From Dehalococcoidia bacterium (lineage in GTDB: Bacteria; Chloroflexota; Dehalococcoidia; GIF9; AB-539-J10): 26,525 bases of DNA. The notes beneath the pieces are model-generated. The model searched no databases and was not told the origin of the DNA. It worked only from the letters and a program-made list of their open reading frames with translations. The DNA lies in NCBI GenBank assembly GCA_030605665.1, contig JAUWHW010000009.1:1-26525 (forward strand), read 5' to 3'. Positions 24,783 to 26,525 of the stretch are shown here, in pieces; the stretch's first letter is position 1, and each line of letters begins with the position of its first letter. The translations under genes were made by a program, and so were the position numbers.

Positions 24783-25817
24783 TTACCCTACCGGAACATA
24801 CCCACCTTTATATCCGATACTTTCAAGGACATGCTTAAATACTTTGAAGCCTTCAGGCGTCCTCCACTTCTCGTGGGCTTTTTTCCCTATTACTGCTACA
24901 TCCATTCCTTCCGCTATGTCCGCATTTGTAAGAGGTTCTCCATCTGTTCTCAACCAACAGATAGAGTCAGGCACTGTTACCAGTGGCTTGTCCTTTCTCC
25001 ATGCCATCATATTCTCGTTTTTGTAGTCCACAATGATGTCTTCTACAAAGACCCTACCATAATCAAAGCCTGCTTTGACCTCTTCCGTCTTCTTGGCAAT
25101 CTTCCCCCTGGCAAGTACAATACCATCTATAGCTTCTGTTGCTGCCTCGACCACATCTCTTCCAGATGCTTTTGCTTCTCTTATACCTTTTCCCACTTTC
25201 TCTGCTAGCGACAGTGCACCTGGTATCACCACCTCTTTAAGTTGTTTTCCCGTCATTAGATGACAGGCTAACCCAGCAGTCATACCAAATACTGTGGTTA
25301 CCGCCCTGCCCAGCTCTTCACCCATGTAGGCATCAGTTACGTATAGAATGGCAGAATTCCCTTTTGAATCTGCCAGCGAAATTGGAGAAACAGGAATGCC
25401 ATGGATATAAAACATGGTCATTTCCAGTTCTGGTATCGCTCTTCCAGCACCATCACCGTCTACGACCGGCAAACCTTTAACAGCCCCCGCATGTAATGGA
25501 GTCACAGAATTAAAACCGCCCGTTTCTACAGGAACCACGTAATCTATTTTCTTGCCTGTCACCTCTGCCAATCTTTCCAGTGCGGGTACCTCTTCTCCCT
25601 TCCACCCTTCCTTAAGCAGGACAACAGGGGAGCCCATGCCAGCCACAACAGCCACCGCACTATCATCAGGTACGTCGCCCGGTTCAACCAAAATAACCTC
25701 TCTTATTTCTTCTACAAGTTGTAAGCCTGTTCTTGAAGATCCACCTCCACCCGCCCCGAGTAGTGTTGCTCCTCTTATTATGTCCTCTATTTCTTGTTGG
25801 TGTAATATTCTCTTCAT
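24783..25817 (-). CDS. DUF917 family protein, S-methyl-thiohydantoin desulfurase-like
   Basis: 344-aa cytoplasmic protein of the DUF917 family, now named S-Me-THD after a thiohydantoin desulfurase. The N-terminal domain has the glycine-rich GATLLGAGGGGSSRTGLQLV (near residues 18-37) and DYVVPVETGGFNSVTPLHAGA. The C-terminal domain has NENMMAWRKDKPLVTVPDSI, GEPLTNADIAEGMDVAVIG and ends GYKGGYVPVG. Relatives occur with hydantoinase/oxoprolinase (HyuA-like) genes, so action on a hydantoin-type ring or its product is likely; the reaction is not known for this branch. GGAGG lies 6 nt before the ATG at 25817; a GTG three bases earlier is too close to that site. A paralogue lies immediately upstream. 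Confidence 0.85.
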   Translation of the reverse strand: MKRILHQQEIEDIIRGATLLGAGGGGSSRTGLQLVEEIREVILVEPGDVPDDSAVAVVAGMGSPVVLLKEGWKGEEVPALERLAEVTGKKIDYVVPVETGGFNSVTPLHAGAVKGLPVVDGDGAGRAIPELEMTMFYIHGIPVSPISLADSKGNSAILYVTDAYMGEELGRAVTTVFGMTAGLACHLMTGKQLKEVVIPGALSLAEKVGKGIREAKASGRDVVEAATEAIDGIVLARGKIAKKTEEVKAGFDYGRVFVEDIIVDYKNENMMAWRKDKPLVTVPDSICWLRTDGEPLTNADIAEGMDVAVIGKKAHEKWRTPEGFKVFKHVLESIGYKGGYVPVG

Positions 25818-25850
25818 CACTTCCCTCCTTCAAGAAATATGCCTGTTTCG

Positions 25851-25879
25851 GTTTTAACATGAACGCTAGAGTAAGTCAA
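25851..25879 (-). promoter_or_regulatory. Candidate promoter within the catabolic cluster
   Basis: Minus-strand -35 TTGACT (25879-25874) and -10 TAAAAC (25856-25851) with a 17-base spacer and a TG one base before the -10. It would let the genes from 25817 downward be expressed independently of the upstream DUF917 gene. The -10 is weak, so confidence is limited. Confidence 0.45.
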
Positions 25880-25973
25880 GAGGGTGTACTCGTTCATTGA
25901 TTAGTTACACTTTAGCTCCTTTCAACTTCAGCTTGGCATTAAATAAATTTTTCCTCGATATGCCTCACCCCCT

Positions 25974-26525
25974 TTATAACAAGGTTAGATAATCACCCTT
26001 GTAGCCTAGTCTCACCAATATATGTTTCCAGCAATTAAATCCGTCGGGGGTTCTCCTCCAAGGTTCCGGGGCAGAAATTCCCAAAATAGCTATTTCCATG
26101 CCTTCCTTGGTATCTGCATTTGTAACAGGCTCTCCTGCGGTTGTCAGCATAGCTATCAAGTCAGGAACCATTATTACCGGCTTTTCATCTTGCCAGGCAA
26201 TCATATTCTCGTTGACTGAGTCTATAATGAATATTTTGCCTTGGTAATTTGTAATACCCTCGATAGTTGTCCGACCAATGTCAAACCCTTCAGCTGTTCT
26301 TGTCTCAATTTTCTTGATATTGCCCCTAAAAATCTCTTTCCCCCCAGTAATGCTCATAATCTCTTTCACAGTGTCCCTGCCGCTAGCTTTTGCTTTTCTT
26401 ATCGCCTTGCCTACTTCTTCACATTTCGAAATAGAGTTTGGCACAAGGCAATTTCTTATAGTGGCAATGTCAACTATCCAGGTGGCAAATGCGGCTAACA
26501 TTCCGAACGAGACTGCCGCGGTTCT
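25974..26525 (-). CDS. Second DUF917 family protein (5' part cut by window edge)
   Basis: The frame is open to the window edge: eight residues (RTAAVSFG) precede the first Met and align with VTTVFG in the paralogue, so the Met at 26501 is internal and the N-terminal half lies outside. The visible 183 residues are the C-terminal part of a DUF917 protein: EVGKAIRKAKASGRDTVKEI, FDIGRTTIEGI, NENMIAWQDEKPVIMVPDLI, GEPVTNADTKEGMEIAILG and a GYKGDYLTLL end. It is clearly paralogous to the next gene but diverged, with an extra IFIIDSV stretch before NENM. The 156-bp gap between the two holds a candidate promoter. Confidence 0.85.
   Translation of the reverse strand, partial: RTAAVSFGMLAAFATWIVDIATIRNCLVPNSISKCEEVGKAIRKAKASGRDTVKEIMSITGGKEIFRGNIKKIETRTAEGFDIGRTTIEGITNYQGKIFIIDSVNENMIAWQDEKPVIMVPDLIAMLTTAGEPVTNADTKEGMEIAILGISAPEPWRRTPDGFNCWKHILVRLGYKGDYLTLL

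Noticed and set aside
24585..25208. Long open frame (207 codons) on the plus strand opposite the racemase and DUF917 genes
   Set aside because: It lies antisense to well-supported genes, is rich in Phe, Cys, Ser and Tyr, shows no known motif and has no ribosome-binding site; it is a shadow of the real coding strand.
20174..26525. Treating the right-hand cluster as a mobile genomic island
   Set aside because: No integrase, transposase, tRNA gene or flanking direct repeat was seen inside the window.

Overview
This window is most likely chromosomal DNA from an uncultured Chloroflexota bacterium, probably of the Dehalococcoidia type. That assignment is an inference from several things seen together: a tRNA-Trp T-box leader, a TrpB2 gene inside a complete trp operon, a eukaryote-like (type 2) isoleucyl-tRNA synthetase, densely overlapping genes and moderate GC. 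No rRNA or other taxonomic marker is present. No tRNA, CRISPR array, insertion sequence or phage gene was seen.

Left part (1-9200), housekeeping genes. On the plus strand lie the tail of a PQQ-type beta-propeller lipoprotein, the membrane insertase YidC, the RNA-binding protein Jag/KhpB and IleS. They are followed by a convergent HtrA-like lipoprotein protease, then on the plus strand a PadR regulator with an MBL-fold hydrolase, and a convergent plsX. Convergent genes share bases at their stop codons: 4 bp for ileS/htrA and 11 bp for the hydrolase/plsX.

Central part (9160-17560), a complete tryptophan operon on the minus strand: trpE-trpG-trpD-trpC-trpF-trpB-trpA, then, after a 118-bp gap, trpB2. 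Most neighbours overlap or nearly abut, so translation is probably coupled. In front of trpE is a good sigma70-type promoter and a T-box leader of about 320 nt with a UGG (Trp) specifier, the conserved T-box sequence and a 12-bp terminator. The operon ends in a 16-bp hairpin terminator.

Upstream of the trp operon (17571-19677, minus) is a two-gene unit: a TrpX-like ABC substrate-binding lipoprotein and a PLP aminotransferase of the HisC/CobD fold. It has its own promoter and a structured leader I cannot assign to a known class. Next to it is a gene-free stretch of about 500 bp with further hairpins.

Right part (20174-26525, minus), an accessory catabolic cluster. In transcription order it holds a DUF917 protein (cut by the window edge), a second DUF917 (S-methyl-thiohydantoin desulfurase-like) protein, an Asp/Glu/hydantoin racemase, an NCS1 nucleobase/hydantoin permease, a small four-helix membrane protein, a nitroreductase, a small DUF6092-like protein and an M29/NicX-like metalloenzyme. 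The family mix suggests uptake and breakdown of a hydantoin-like or other N-heterocyclic compound. No ring-opening hydantoinase is inside the window. This cluster and the unassigned leader at 19678-19866 are the best candidates for undescribed biology.
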